Source of the DNA: Thelonectria olida | Taxonomy: Eukaryota > Ascomycota > Sordariomycetes > Hypocreales > Nectriaceae | Reading direction: 5' to 3' | Assembly (NCBI GenBank): GCA_020736575.1 | Contig: JAGPYM010000034.1 | Coordinates: forward strand, 248,001 to 312,000 | DNA length: 64,000 nucleotides | Shown: piece after piece, positions 54,575 through 64,000 of the stretch | How positions within the stretch are numbered: position 1 is the stretch's first letter | Layout of the letters: each line of letters begins with the position of its first letter | Translations under genes and position numbers: made by a program | Notes under the pieces: model-generated | What the model was told of the DNA's origin: nothing | What the model saw: only the letters and a program-made list of their open reading frames with translations | Databases searched by the model: none

Positions 54575-54819
54575 AGAAGAGCAATGTAATACTCGGCAGG
54601 TTGCAGGCCAGGGACAAAAACGCAATTCCGACGAGCTCCTGGAGAAGGTTCGCTAGGTTGAGGGAGTCGTATAGTAAACTCCATGTAAAATGATAGAGAC
54701 GATAGCATTAGTCGTGAGACCATCAGAGCAAATGAGTAGGCGGACTACAACGAACTTAGTACACTAGTAAACGGTCCGACGCTTCTTTGACAGTCGAACT
54801 TAGTAGAGGCGCAATTGCA

Positions 54820-55418
54820 TTATACCTCGTGTGATACAGCCATGGGTACTTCGGTTTGGGATATCGAGCGCAGGACCCCATAGGGTCTGGTGAAGAGAGG
54901 CTGATCATTGACAAGACGCGTCGAATCGGGGATATCAACGTCGCTGAGTCCGAGTGACTTTAGCCTTTCTATAAAGCTTTCTCTTGTTATTCCGGGTGGG
55001 GTAAGGTGCTGCTTGAATTTGGCCCAGAGATTATACCAAGCTGGCTGGATGACGGACTGGTCGCCCGCTAGAAAAACTGGTAACTCCAAGAAATGTATGG
55101 TCCCTAGTACTTCGAGAAACTCTTTGGCGTGAATAGCTTTTCGTTCTTGGAATCTTAGTAGTTTTTGAAGTTGATTCAGGGCAATTTTGATTGCTAGAGG
55201 GTGTGCACGGTGCTTGAATCCTGTTCCAGTCAAGGCGTATGGTGCCAGAGGATGGTCTTTGGGGTCTCCGCCTTGCACCCTTTATTGTGGTGACCCCAGA
55301 TGAGCCCTCTGATATGAAACTCTCGATGTTTGGTCACAAGGATGCTACCCTCGCCTCCGCTGATGGTCTTCTGGCCTTGTAAAGACCAAACTGCCCCGTC
55401 CCCGAAGGTTCCAACAAC
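54820..55418 (-). pseudogene. Broken DegT/DnrJ/EryC1 aminotransferase
   Basis: Two open pieces in different frames encode the C-terminal half of a PLP aminotransferase of sugar/antibiotic-biosynthesis type. From 55418 downwards one frame reads VVGTFGDGAVWSLQGQKTISGGEGSILVT, including the PLP-lysine region, to GLIWGHHNKG. Near 55262-55280 the frame changes by one base, and PKDHPLAPYALTGTGFKHRAHPLAIKIALNQL follows to the stop at 54820. The N-terminal half, with its cofactor-pocket residues, is missing. A plausible branch site and AG precede 55418, but I find no matching upstream exon before the neighbouring amadoriase. 5' truncated and frameshifted, so a relic. Confidence 0.75.
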
Positions 55419-55855
55419 TTAGCTCATTAGTAATTCAGTTGAAGTACTACAGTACACGATGTAACCTAGACCTGGAGCATGTTGGAAAACGAACGAAAGT
55501 GGTTCCCTCGCCTTCGACCAATTCCGGCGCGGTCTGCAAAGTCTTCTTTATCCGTGCCCTCTTGATCACGACGATTACCTGAGGTGCCGAAGTACAACAT
55601 GCTTCGTCACTCGTTGCAATACCATTATAAAAGCTCTCCGCTCCAGGCGAGTTGCTGACATACACAAAGGCAAAAAGAAACATAGTTTTTCCACAAACTT
55701 AGCATTAAGACCCAATGCTTCCACACTGGCCAAAATCTCGTTCCAATACGCAAACTCGCACACGTGAGAAGCTCCAAACTAGCCATGGCTGCATTTCCGC
55801 TATAATAAACAAACGAGTAAGCTACCAAAACACGACTGCCCTTCTTCTCCAAAGA
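55419..55855. other. Intergenic, no gene seen
   Basis: Lies where the N-terminal half of the aminotransferase would be expected. Short ORFs here show no aminotransferase motif. Confidence 0.5.
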
Positions 55856-57230
55856 TCAACTTTTGCTAGCCTCGTCAATGTTTGTCCAACCCTCAGCAGC
55901 AGCGGCTTGAAGATCCATCATCTTATTTTCCGCCCCATATCTATCGAGGGGGTCGTCTCCCCAAAACTCCGGAACAGTTTCCGGACGCCAACGCCAAAAC
56001 TTTGCAAACCTTGGCTCGAGTTTGGACTCCAAGCAGTCTGAAATGAAACCTCCGATCGAAGGAATCTGCATGAATCCCATCCCAGAATCTCCAGAGGCTA
56101 CCACCAAAGATGGGTGGCGCGGATGATAGGTGATTAAAAAGTTTCTGTCTCGAGTATCTGCACACCAGCATATCCGGGCGTGGACCAGTGGCCTCTCGGC
56201 AAGGTGCGGCATGATGTCTTTGAGAAACTGTCGCATACGCCTCTCGGACTGAAGTGGCACTTGATGTTTTGCAAAGGGCACAGAGGTTGGGATCTTAGCT
56301 CTTGGGTCTTGCATCCAGTTGCAGTACCCGGGATGCTCATCGCAGAACTTGAGCTGGTTCAGGTCCTCATCCGGCTCCATGAAGAAACCCCTCTCCACAT
56401 TGAAGAGAACAGGAAGGTTCTTGTACAGCTTGGCTTCTTCAGGTGTCATTTGGATGTGGCCCAGGGTCCAAGCTGTTGGCCTGACTTGGTTTTCCAGATC
56501 GAGAAGAAGAGCTGCCGAAGCGCCCGCCGTCAGAATGACTCTGTCGGCCACGTGCTCACGGCCATCCGCCGTCTTGGCACCTCGGACGTCTCCCTCAATG
56601 TGAATCAAGTTGAGAACCTGTCCTTCGTGAGGGCCCGCGATGAAGGTGACACCGAGTCTTTTGGCTTCGTTGTATGCCGACTCTAGCGACTTTCGAGCAT
56701 GGGTCCAGCCAGCACCCTTTGGCTTGTAGAAACCCTTCCAGTCTGTAAAATCGCCAGTCAAGACTCCCCGTGGCATGGTATCTTTGAAGTCTTGGGCTGT
56801 TGACAGCTTCGTGAAATCGTCTGCTTGGGAACCGATCTCTTCTTCGAGAACATGTTTCAGGCCTTCCGGTGTGGATGCGGCGATGATAAGGCCGGTGTCG
56901 TGGTAGTATGGAGAGAAGACAGGGTCGTTGGCCCAGCCGTGGCCAGCTGCAGCGCGCAAGGCCTGCCTGACAGATTCTTCGTCCTGGCCATCAGTGGGGA
57001 GAGCTGGATATGATTAGCCCTAATTTAGGATGAGGGATCGTTGCAGTCTTGCCTGTCTCAACAATCTTGTTGACATCGTTTCCGGCAGAGATGGCTGATG
57101 GGATGGGATGGCCGTCCAAAACTGTCACGTTGACATATCCACGACGAGCCAGGTGGAGGGCAGTCGAGCAGCCCCAAGTGCCACCGCCCACAATCAGGAT
57201 GTTAGAGTCCTTGTGAAGTTCAGATGCCAT
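55856..57230 (-). CDS. Amadoriase / fructosyl amino acid oxidase (FAD), 441 aa
   Basis: Exons 57053-57230 and 55856-57003, phase 1. The intron (57004-57052) has a GC donor (AG|GCAAGA), and no GT donor keeps the frame. The FAD-binding Rossmann motif is ILIVGGGTWGCSTALHLARRGY (11-32), followed by AGNDVNKIVE, a hallmark of the group. The CWCADTRDRNFLI segment corresponds to the Cys region that holds FAD covalently in characterised fungal amadoriases; GDSGMGF near the end is also typical. The reaction is oxidative release of amino acids from glycated (Amadori) compounds, giving H2O2. It ends in SKS, close to but not a standard peroxisomal SKL. Head to head with an MFS transporter gene, with 830 bp between. 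Confidence 0.92.
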
Positions 57231-58060
57231 TGTTGCTTGGATTTTAACAAGACGAAGTCTTAAAAGAAGAGAGACTGAGAAAATATGGCGTTCTCGGGCT
57301 GGACCTGGGATCATAAGACCAGACTAGGTACGTTTTCCTGTACGAAGAGCCCGGCAATGGCACCAATGTCAATGGTGGATCCTCAGGTATTAATAGGAAG
57401 GTCCAGCCGATTGGTCTGCGTCATGAAGTCATTTGCAAGGGGAGGACGCCGTCGATCGCAGGGAAGAATGCGGGGGCGGGTCATCTGATGGAGATTGCTG
57501 GACGGGATTCGGAACAGGGAGCCAATTGACTATGATAGCTCATCGCCTCTTCAGATAGCGGAGATAGCTCCGGACACCCGTTATCATGAAGCTGAGTTGT
57601 GCAGTCTTACTGCCTGATTCGATATAGCTCCACGTTCGCCAGACATCCATTTCATGGATTGACTTACGAAGTGGCTTAACTAAAAGGCGACTTAGGCTTG
57701 AGCATCATCTGACTCTTCCATGTTCAAGCGTTGGTTCAAGTTGAGATGAGTCTGTAGGATCGCTTGGACCTTCTAACGGAGGTCTACTTCCCCTCACGAG
57801 TCAGCCAACCTCCTCATCCGTTATCGCCTCAACACCACAGTGACAACACCAACTGCCAAAGGTTGCTTCACATGCTGGTGTTGGTGTACATGCCCTGGGA
57901 GTTTTACTTCCAGTTCTGATTGATCAATTCATCCATCATTCATCTGTATATATTTCGACACCTCCTCCTAAAGTGTCCCGACTTGTTTTGTCAAGCAGTT
58001 CGCCACCATCCTAATTTCTACACTTGAACTCTCCTATCCATATTCTTTTCCACGACCAGT
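57231..58060. promoter_or_regulatory. Divergent promoter of amadoriase and MFS transporter
   Basis: No gene. CT-rich leader before 58061. No obvious operator seen. Confidence 0.5.
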
Positions 58061-60181
58061 ATGGACTTGAGAATTGAGCACCAAGCTGTTCCTGGAACGG
58101 AGCAACTTATTGATGGTGAGATTCTACCTGCTCAATCTCCTGCTCAACGTCGCTAAGTCCGTTCTCAGTCGGAAAACTTGACGACGAAGCTCATGCGCGA
58201 GCCAAGGGCTCGGATATTCTCTTGATCCCCAGCCCGTCCAAATGCACTGGTGATCCTCTGGTACTGTTGCCCCATCACTCTGTATCTTACGTATACCATC
58301 AACCCTGCTAATGCAAACAAATCTAGAATTGGCCAACTTGGAAAAAGAACTACCAGCTGTTTCTCTTGGCCCTGTACGCTTGCGCATTCTCGTTCGGAGA
58401 AAATACTCTGGGAGGTAAGCAAACCTCCAACTTTTGGAAGACGTCTCTAATTGAACGTCATCAGCGGCATGGACTACGGTCAGCGAAGAAACTGGGGTTA
58501 CTCTCACCAACATGAACGGTGGCAGTGCACTCAACTACCTCTTGCTCGTGAGTGGCCTCTAATACCCTCACGTCATCATAGACACTAACATGTATGATAG
58601 GGGTTCGTCAATATCTGGTGGATGCCCACGGCCAACATCATCGGCAGGAGATTCGTTTTCCTTACCACTATCTGTCTCTGCCTGGCTACGGCTGTTTGGC
58701 TGGGGTCTTTTCACGGTACCGCTCAGTGGATGATAAACATGGTGGTCAATGGGATAGGCACATCAGCCTACCAAGCTATCATCCAGCTGGCTGTGAGTCA
58801 ACTGAGTCCTTGCTCCAGAGCCTTCAACTGATGGCTTATTTAGATTTTCGATACCTTCTTTGCCCATCAGCGTGGTCGCTCGCTCGCAGTCTACCTTTTC
58901 GGCCAACAGCTCGGATCCATGTAAGATATACACCCTAATATCCCCTGCATCACATAACCTGTGTCGTGCGTATTCTAACAATTGCCTTTCTCTTAAAGCC
59001 TTGGCTTGATCACGGGTGGCGTCATGGCCGATACCGTTGGGTGGCGATGGAGTCAGTACATTTGCAGCATCATCTTTGCCGCCGTTCTCCTGCTTTTCAC
59101 GTTTACCTTTGAGGAAACACTCTTTCCGCGCTTTCTTTTCCCTCACAATAGCGCTGCAACCATCGTATCCGCTGCGGATGTGCAGGCTGCTGATCTGCAA
59201 AACCAAGACGACGGCAAAGGAAAGATTGGGACGGAAGCTCAACGACAACAGAGCTACCGTGATGGATTTCTCGACGAGTTTCCCAAGAGAACGTATCTGC
59301 AGATGCTAAAGCCATGGACCAGATATCCCCAGAACAGGACCACTTTCTGGCAATATTTCCGCCGTCCATTCTTTCTGTTTTCGTTCCCCAACATTGTTAT
59401 TGTAAGTCTCAGTTCTTCCCAAGTCAACTAGTAATCATTTTGGTCTCTGACACTCTTTCCCGCAGCCTGGCTTCATCTTCGCGTTTGGCTGCACCGCCGG
59501 AATTGTCTCGTTCAACACCCTCTCTGAGATATTTACATCCCCTCCCTACAACTTCAACAACACCGTCACCGGTCTCATGTTTCTCGCCGCATTGGTTGGG
59601 AATTTCATCGGTTGGGGCATTGGTGTGCTAAGCGACCAAGTCGTCATCTTCCTTGCCCGTCGCAATGGCGGTGTTAAGGAGCCCGAGATGCGTCTTTACA
59701 TGCTGATTCCGTGCTTTGTCTTTGCTGCTGTTGGATACATGCTTTACGGCTGGGGCGCTCAAACTGGAGCGCATTGGATCGTCGTCGCAATCGGAATTTG
59801 CGCAATGATCTCTCACCAAGTTGGAGCGTGTGCTATTGCTACTACGTACGCTATGGAGTGCTTCCCCGGGGTAAGTCTGTCAATCTCAGTCGTGTCAAGA
59901 TTTTAATTACGAGCTTCCTGCTAACTGACAGGCAGATCGCGAGCGAACTTGTTGTTGTTTTGGCAGTGTGCTCTTCGTTGGTCAACTTTGCCATGTCATA
60001 CTCAGTCCAGCCATTGATTGAAGCGGTGGGTTTTGGCTGGTCTTTCGTCTTCTTCGGAATGTGCGTCCTGTCATCTCTGTTGGCGGCAGTTCCTTTGTTC
60101 ATGTTTGGGAAGAAATGGAGGACACAGAAGGCTCCCCGCTATTATAAGTTCTTGGACGAGGTAAACACCGACACCAACTAA
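58061..60181 (+). CDS. MFS transporter, DHA1-like (9 exons, 546 aa)
   Basis: Exons 58061-58115, 58169-58260, 58327-58414, 58465-58547, 58601-58792, 58844-58920, 58999-59401, 59466-59870 and 59936-60181; all junctions are GT-AG and keep phase. About 12 membrane spans with a large central loop (about 265-345, ending PRRTYLQML-like PKRTYLQMLKPWTR). Landmarks are ILLIPSPSKCTGDPLNWPTWKKNYQL, FFAHQRGRSLAVYLFGQQLGS, and SDQVVIFLARRNGGVKEPEMRLYMLIP, the signature of the fungal drug:H+ antiporter-1 group that includes polyamine and HOL1-like proteins. The substrate is unknown. It shares a divergent promoter region with the amadoriase. Confidence 0.92.
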
Positions 60182-60973
60182 GGTGCGAAGTTAGGGAGGG
60201 TTGGATCTATGAGAAAGAATGGAAGCTTTTGCGCAAGTACTTTATCCGATTCCATTAGTCACAGACACCCCTACCGTGAGCTACGTCGTGGTCGGCCCCC
60301 CCCGTCCAGAATTGCATCAGTTTTTACGTCCGGAAACGAATTCTGCTGCTCCATTTGCTCATGACCGATCAAATACAGCCCGACGAGGCGAGGCCGACTC
60401 ACCATTTAGTCAGATTGCAGAGTAGACTCGAGGATGGAGGGCCGGCTCAAAGTCCAAACTCCGCATTCGGGAAGAGACCAGGACTCTCCTGGAGAGGACT
60501 ACACAACTGAACAAGCAAATAGACATGTGAGTCGGGCTGGTGAGAGGATGCCATCGGTGATCAGTCTATTAATGAGCGCCGGCGGTAGGCTCCTCGACCA
60601 TCTCAACGAATCCGCAGTAAAGTAAGTGAGCACCGCTGTTTTTTTGGAGTACACCCCGGCCAAGCTTTTTCTGAGTTGAGTGTCTGCGCAGGAAAGAGGA
60701 ACATGAGCAGAGGTTTGTCCGCGAGCTAATAACTACACGTTGTCCGCGGCGTTGCTGACCGGTTACTCGCCAGGATCGCTCATTTTATTGCATGGTGAGG
60801 GTTAATAGGAAAGTAGATTTACTCTTGTCACGGGCGTGGCCCGATAGTTATTCCGGGCTGTTAATAGGGCATCTGACTATTCTGATCTGCGTTAACTAAT
60901 GCCTGGCTCACCCAGAGCCAAGCGCGCATTTTCCCAAGAGTCCGGCCCGGCTTAGTCACCCAGTCCTTCGGCC
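60182..60973. other. Intergenic, ends at the transposon target duplication
   Basis: No gene recognised; small frames only. A C9 run lies near 60297-60305. The 9-bp target duplication copy CCTTCGGCC is 60965-60973. Confidence 0.5.
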
Positions 60974-60975
60974 GG

Positions 60976-61080
60976 GGCGCCAATAGGTGCGCACCCGGGT
61001 GCGCACGTAAGTGTCACGTGTTGCGCACCCGGTGCGTCTGTAAGGAAGTTATGTAAGCCCAACATCCTTGTATGCCAGCC
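60976..61080 (+). repeat. Left terminal inverted repeat of the MULE, 105 bp
   Basis: Identical to the reverse complement of 63820-63924; identity ends where the left copy reads GGCCGC and the right reads AGGCGC. It contains a perfect 20-bp palindrome (60987-61006), a CACGTG box and a second GC-rich inverted repeat. Confidence 0.95.
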
Positions 61081-61179
61081 GGCCGCAAGTTTTGCCCGAA
61101 TTATTTCTAATCTCGAGATGACGAACTACTATGCAGATTCTTTAATTGGAATATAAGCAATGTGTACATCAACAATAAT

Positions 61180-63828
61180 CTAAGCAGTAACTACGATGCA
61201 GTCTTCAGCCTGGTTATCGTTCGAGTATAGAGCTTGTTGGTCGATCATGTCCTGCTCAACGCTCTTCCAAATCTCCTTCATGCCTCTTCGCCTGTTCGCC
61301 AGAGGGTTGCCGCCCATCTCCTGGGCGACTTGCCTCTCCACACGTTCATCTTCTGCCTTGGTCCAGTCCAAGTACGCCATCATCTCCTCCTTAGTCCACT
61401 CCCGGCCAGGTCTCGTTGATGTGCATCGCTCACCCATCTGCTTATAATCCAAACACCAGCTGTAACTTGTCTTATTATAGCGTTGGGGGAGGCCCATTGC
61501 CTTTCGATATTGCTGGTTAGTCTTCAAGCTACCTCGAGGCAGCTTGTTATACCATGCCGTCCGTGCTGCAACATATCGATGATATATAGCACAAGGGTCA
61601 TCATAGCGTATGTCTGGTTCAGGCGATGGCACCGATGGCGGCACATCTGATGATGGGGGTATATCTGCCGATGAGGATGGCAGTGTTATTACATCTGGCG
61701 GAGACGGTATCATCTCTTGATCAGGTAGTGCCGCTAGCGGCGCTACCTCCTGCTGCGGCAAAATTGAGGATAAGGATGGATCGGGGACTGGCAGTGGAGC
61801 TGAAATTGGTGTAGTCGCTGACGGCAGCGTATTTGGAGGTGCTGTAGAGGTTGAGGAAGATATAAGATGCGCATATCGCAATGGGCATGCCTTTGAGCTC
61901 ATCGTGTGGCCTTGTGTATGACATCTTGAGCATGTGGGGTTAGCTCTCGTCTGTATCTGTGATGCTTGCTCGACGATCTCAAATGCACATGGCTCGCGCT
62001 GAGTGCCAGTCTTCGGCAATGTTGACCTAGCTGCCACCTGATCGAATTGACGGCGGGGCTCTATGAGCAATTGAGGGTTTCCTTCTCGTTGAAGATGCCA
62101 ATGCGTATGGAAGTGGTGTAGCTGAAGCGGCTGCTCTTGTCGTAGAAGAGGCTCGATTGTGTGAGCGCAAGGGAGCCCAAGCGTTGCTGAGAAGACTCCT
62201 GTGCAGGCAGGGAGCCTGTCCTGTTGGAGCCGCTTCCTCTGCGCCTCAACCTTCCGCAATGCCTCGTGAGATACCCAGCCTCGTACGATGCTGTATAGAC
62301 TCCCTGAGAGTTCTATGGGCGTCCGGATTTGCTGCTTCGCTTGGTTTGCTCGGAGCTCAGCTACTTGGTTAAGTATCGCCAGCTTGATAGCCCTCCAGGC
62401 CTCAAAGAGATCCAGCTGGGAAGTATCAAGGTACATTTTGATGAGCTGATGAATACCCTCGCCTCGAGACGTCACCACATTCTCAAAGTGAAGATACTGA
62501 TCAACCCAAGCTTTGACGAGCTTCGTTTTGTAGAGGTCAAGCCATGTTTCGATGATGTAGGCGACCTCCCGGGCGTGGGCCGAAGCATAGCGCTCTTTGA
62601 GCTGTTGAATCCTGTCTTCAAATGTCTCCTCGTTTGCCGATGCCACGAGCTCATGCCATTTCCCGTAAAAGTCCTTCCACTCTTGGTGGCCTTGAGGCTC
62701 TTGAGCCGCATCGTTATGGCGCATAAAGCTTGGCTGGCAGTAACGCAGGACTGCCTTGTTGGCATGCCAAAGGCATAGAAGCGATACTGCAGTCGGGAAG
62801 CAATGAGATACCGCATTCATGCAGGCGAGACAGCGGTCTGTAAGGATCACAGATGGCAGCCTTGCGCTACAGGCTTCGTACATTGAACGTAGCCGATCTA
62901 ACGCCCAGATGTAGTCCTTCTCCTCCTCGCCGCTGAGGAAGGCGAAGGCAATGCAGAATGAGCGTTGACAGGCGTCAACACCGACGATATCGAGAAGAGG
63001 CATCTTATACTTGTTTGTCTTGTATGTGCAGTCCAATATAAGTATATCCGGGTATGACTTGAGGTATGCTAGCGACTCTGGGTGGGCAAACAACACAGCT
63101 GTAACCCGACCATCCTCATCAAAGCGTATTCGACTCCAGAAACCCTCTGCCTCAAGCTCATTAGCAAGAGCTTGTATTGTGCTTTGACCCTTTTGCTGGT
63201 CTCGTTTGCCTTGTGCAATGCAGTTGTAGATGTCTTGCTGCGTAGCAAGAGACTCTGTGTTCTGACGTAGGTAGGATCTAATCTCTTTCGGTGCTACTCC
63301 AGCGTTCGCAAGGTTGTTGATAGTTGACCTATCTGCATGGGATAGTTGACGATGGACTGGATGTGCAGACATGTTTGTGCTTGGCTCGTGGTTGTGATGG
63401 GCAAACTCGCTGCCAGGACGGTGCGTAAGGCGCCATGTTGCCTTATCCAAGGCCTCCTTTGCAAGGACTGAGAATTGACACCCTGTACGCCGTGTTGTAG
63501 TTGACCGTTGCCGTGCATCCGAGGATTTGGGAGGTGCTCCTCCACGGTCACAGCTGAAGAAAACAATTCGTCTGCCGCTCCGTGTTTTCTTCGACTTCCC
63601 AGTGACAAACGCATAGCCCCTGGGAGCTGCCCATGCATTGATCGCAGCGTGTAGGGCTTCCCGAGAGCCATACTCGCGTTCGGGAGGCAGACAGTCGTCA
63701 GAAAATTGACGAGTAGCTGTAACTGGATTCATTCTGGGAGAGACAATTTGAGAAGATCGTTGCGCGGCGAAGTGAGGCTCTTCATCAACGGAAAAGGGGT
63801 AGCTACAAGCGATGCGCCTGGCTGGCAT
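61180..63828 (-). CDS. MULE transposase, 882 aa
   Basis: Single exon. The first ATG (63828) lies inside the right inverted repeat; a Met at codon 33 (63732) is the alternative start. Domains: a FAR1/WRKY-GCM-like zinc region (about 50-150: C93, C117, HHNHEPS); the MULE DDE core (about 255-370) with D266 in LILDCTYK and D331 in VILTDRC, ending LLCLWHANKAV; a SWIM-like C ... CAH motif (LGLPCAH, about 555-575); a CCHC knuckle (CSRCHTQGHTMSSKAC); and a Pro/Ser-rich linker before a C-terminal domain (WYNKLPRGSLKTNQQYRKAMGLPQRY). It matches full-length fungal MULE transposases of the Hop kind. It cuts and pastes the element through its terminal repeats. Confidence 0.93.
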   Translation of the reverse strand: MPARRIACSYPFSVDEEPHFAAQRSSQIVSPRMNPVTATRQFSDDCLPPEREYGSREALHAAINAWAAPRGYAFVTGKSKKTRSGRRIVFFSCDRGGAPPKSSDARQRSTTTRRTGCQFSVLAKEALDKATWRLTHRPGSEFAHHNHEPSTNMSAHPVHRQLSHADRSTINNLANAGVAPKEIRSYLRQNTESLATQQDIYNCIAQGKRDQQKGQSTIQALANELEAEGFWSRIRFDEDGRVTAVLFAHPESLAYLKSYPDILILDCTYKTNKYKMPLLDIVGVDACQRSFCIAFAFLSGEEEKDYIWALDRLRSMYEACSARLPSVILTDRCLACMNAVSHCFPTAVSLLCLWHANKAVLRYCQPSFMRHNDAAQEPQGHQEWKDFYGKWHELVASANEETFEDRIQQLKERYASAHAREVAYIIETWLDLYKTKLVKAWVDQYLHFENVVTSRGEGIHQLIKMYLDTSQLDLFEAWRAIKLAILNQVAELRANQAKQQIRTPIELSGSLYSIVRGWVSHEALRKVEAQRKRLQQDRLPACTGVFSATLGLPCAHTIEPLLRQEQPLQLHHFHTHWHLQREGNPQLLIEPRRQFDQVAARSTLPKTGTQREPCAFEIVEQASQIQTRANPTCSRCHTQGHTMSSKACPLRYAHLISSSTSTAPPNTLPSATTPISAPLPVPDPSLSSILPQQEVAPLAALPDQEMIPSPPDVITLPSSSADIPPSSDVPPSVPSPEPDIRYDDPCAIYHRYVAARTAWYNKLPRGSLKTNQQYRKAMGLPQRYNKTSYSWCLDYKQMGERCTSTRPGREWTKEEMMAYLDWTKAEDERVERQVAQEMGGNPLANRRRGMKEIWKSVEQDMIDQQALYSNDNQAEDCIVVTA

Positions 63829-63924
63829 ACAAGGATGTTGGGCTTACATAACTTCCTTACAGACGCACCGGGTGCGCAACACGTGACACTTACGTGCGCA
63901 CCCGGGTGCGCACCTATTGGCGCC
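63820..63924 (-). repeat. Right terminal inverted repeat of the MULE, 105 bp
   Basis: Mirror of the left copy without mismatch. Its inner end covers the first three transposase codons; the 20-bp palindrome is at 63894-63913. Confidence 0.95.
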
Positions 63925-64000
63925 CCTTCGGCCGAGCCACGCACCGAACATCTGAGTCACCTCGGTTTTACTCTTTGCATCGTATGAGTCGTATCTCTTG

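Larger units (their letters stand above)
60974..63924 (-). mobile_element. Complete Mutator-like element (MULE), about 2.95 kb
   Basis: The ends are 105-bp terminal inverted repeats with no mismatch, the flanks carry CCTTCGGCC (60965-60973 and 63925-63933) as a 9-bp direct repeat, and the interior carries one uninterrupted transposase gene. Nine-bp duplications and long inverted repeats are typical of Mutator elements. The exact boundary is uncertain by two bases: with a 7-bp duplication the repeats would be 107 bp. No RIP-like decay is visible. All of this points to a recent insertion, possibly of a still active copy. Confidence 0.93.

Overview
The window comes from a filamentous ascomycete (Pezizomycotina, most likely Sordariomycetes). 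The evidence is short GT-AG introns of about 45-65 nt in most genes, Zn2Cys6 regulators, NACHT/ankyrin proteins of fungal type, an LaeA-like methyltransferase, an amadoriase and a fungal Mutator-like transposon. I placed splice sites by eye, requiring reading phase to be kept across each junction and family motifs to be continuous. I ran no searches, so family names rest on motif recognition. I saw no tRNA, rRNA or CRISPR.

Layout. 0-8 kb: the 3' end of a large RBR ubiquitin-ligase gene, a secreted HAD phosphatase very like bacterial phosphorylcholine phosphatase, a 7-exon P450 and a sterol-desaturase-type hydroxylase. 8-10 kb: a small secreted protein and a 357-bp AT-rich MITE lying just upstream of an NLR gene. 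10-27 kb: an NLR-like island. It holds a HeLo-like/NACHT protein with a duplicated C-terminal motif; a 1,871-aa protein combining a SERAC1-like hydrolase, a degenerate NACHT, about 20 ankyrin repeats and a ZZ finger; an unrecognised 316-aa protein divergent from it; and an ankyrin-subtilase. A GT71-type mannosyltransferase sits inside the island.

27-33 kb: a DUF1993 protein, an NtaA/SnaA-type flavin monooxygenase, a tiny Cys-pair protein, a J-domain protein and a gene-poor stretch of about 2 kb. 33-46 kb: a candidate metabolic cluster with two Zn2Cys6 regulators (one probably frameshifted), an MFS anion transporter, a Baeyer-Villiger monooxygenase, a carboxymuconolactone-decarboxylase-like protein, a metallo-beta-lactamase/lactonase and an LaeA-like methyltransferase. 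No polyketide synthase or NRPS is present, so it is either a catabolic cluster or part of a larger one.

46-60 kb: mixed content, including an SRPK kinase relic, an orphan 253-aa protein, a C2H2 factor, a DUF4238 protein, a Nudix hydrolase, a broken DegT/DnrJ aminotransferase, an amadoriase and a DHA1-type MFS transporter. 61-64 kb: a complete, apparently young Mutator-like element with identical 105-bp terminal inverted repeats, a 9-bp target duplication and an uninterrupted 882-codon transposase.

The mixture of NLR-like genes, relics, a frameshift, a MITE and an intact DNA transposon points to an accessory, fast-evolving chromosomal region.
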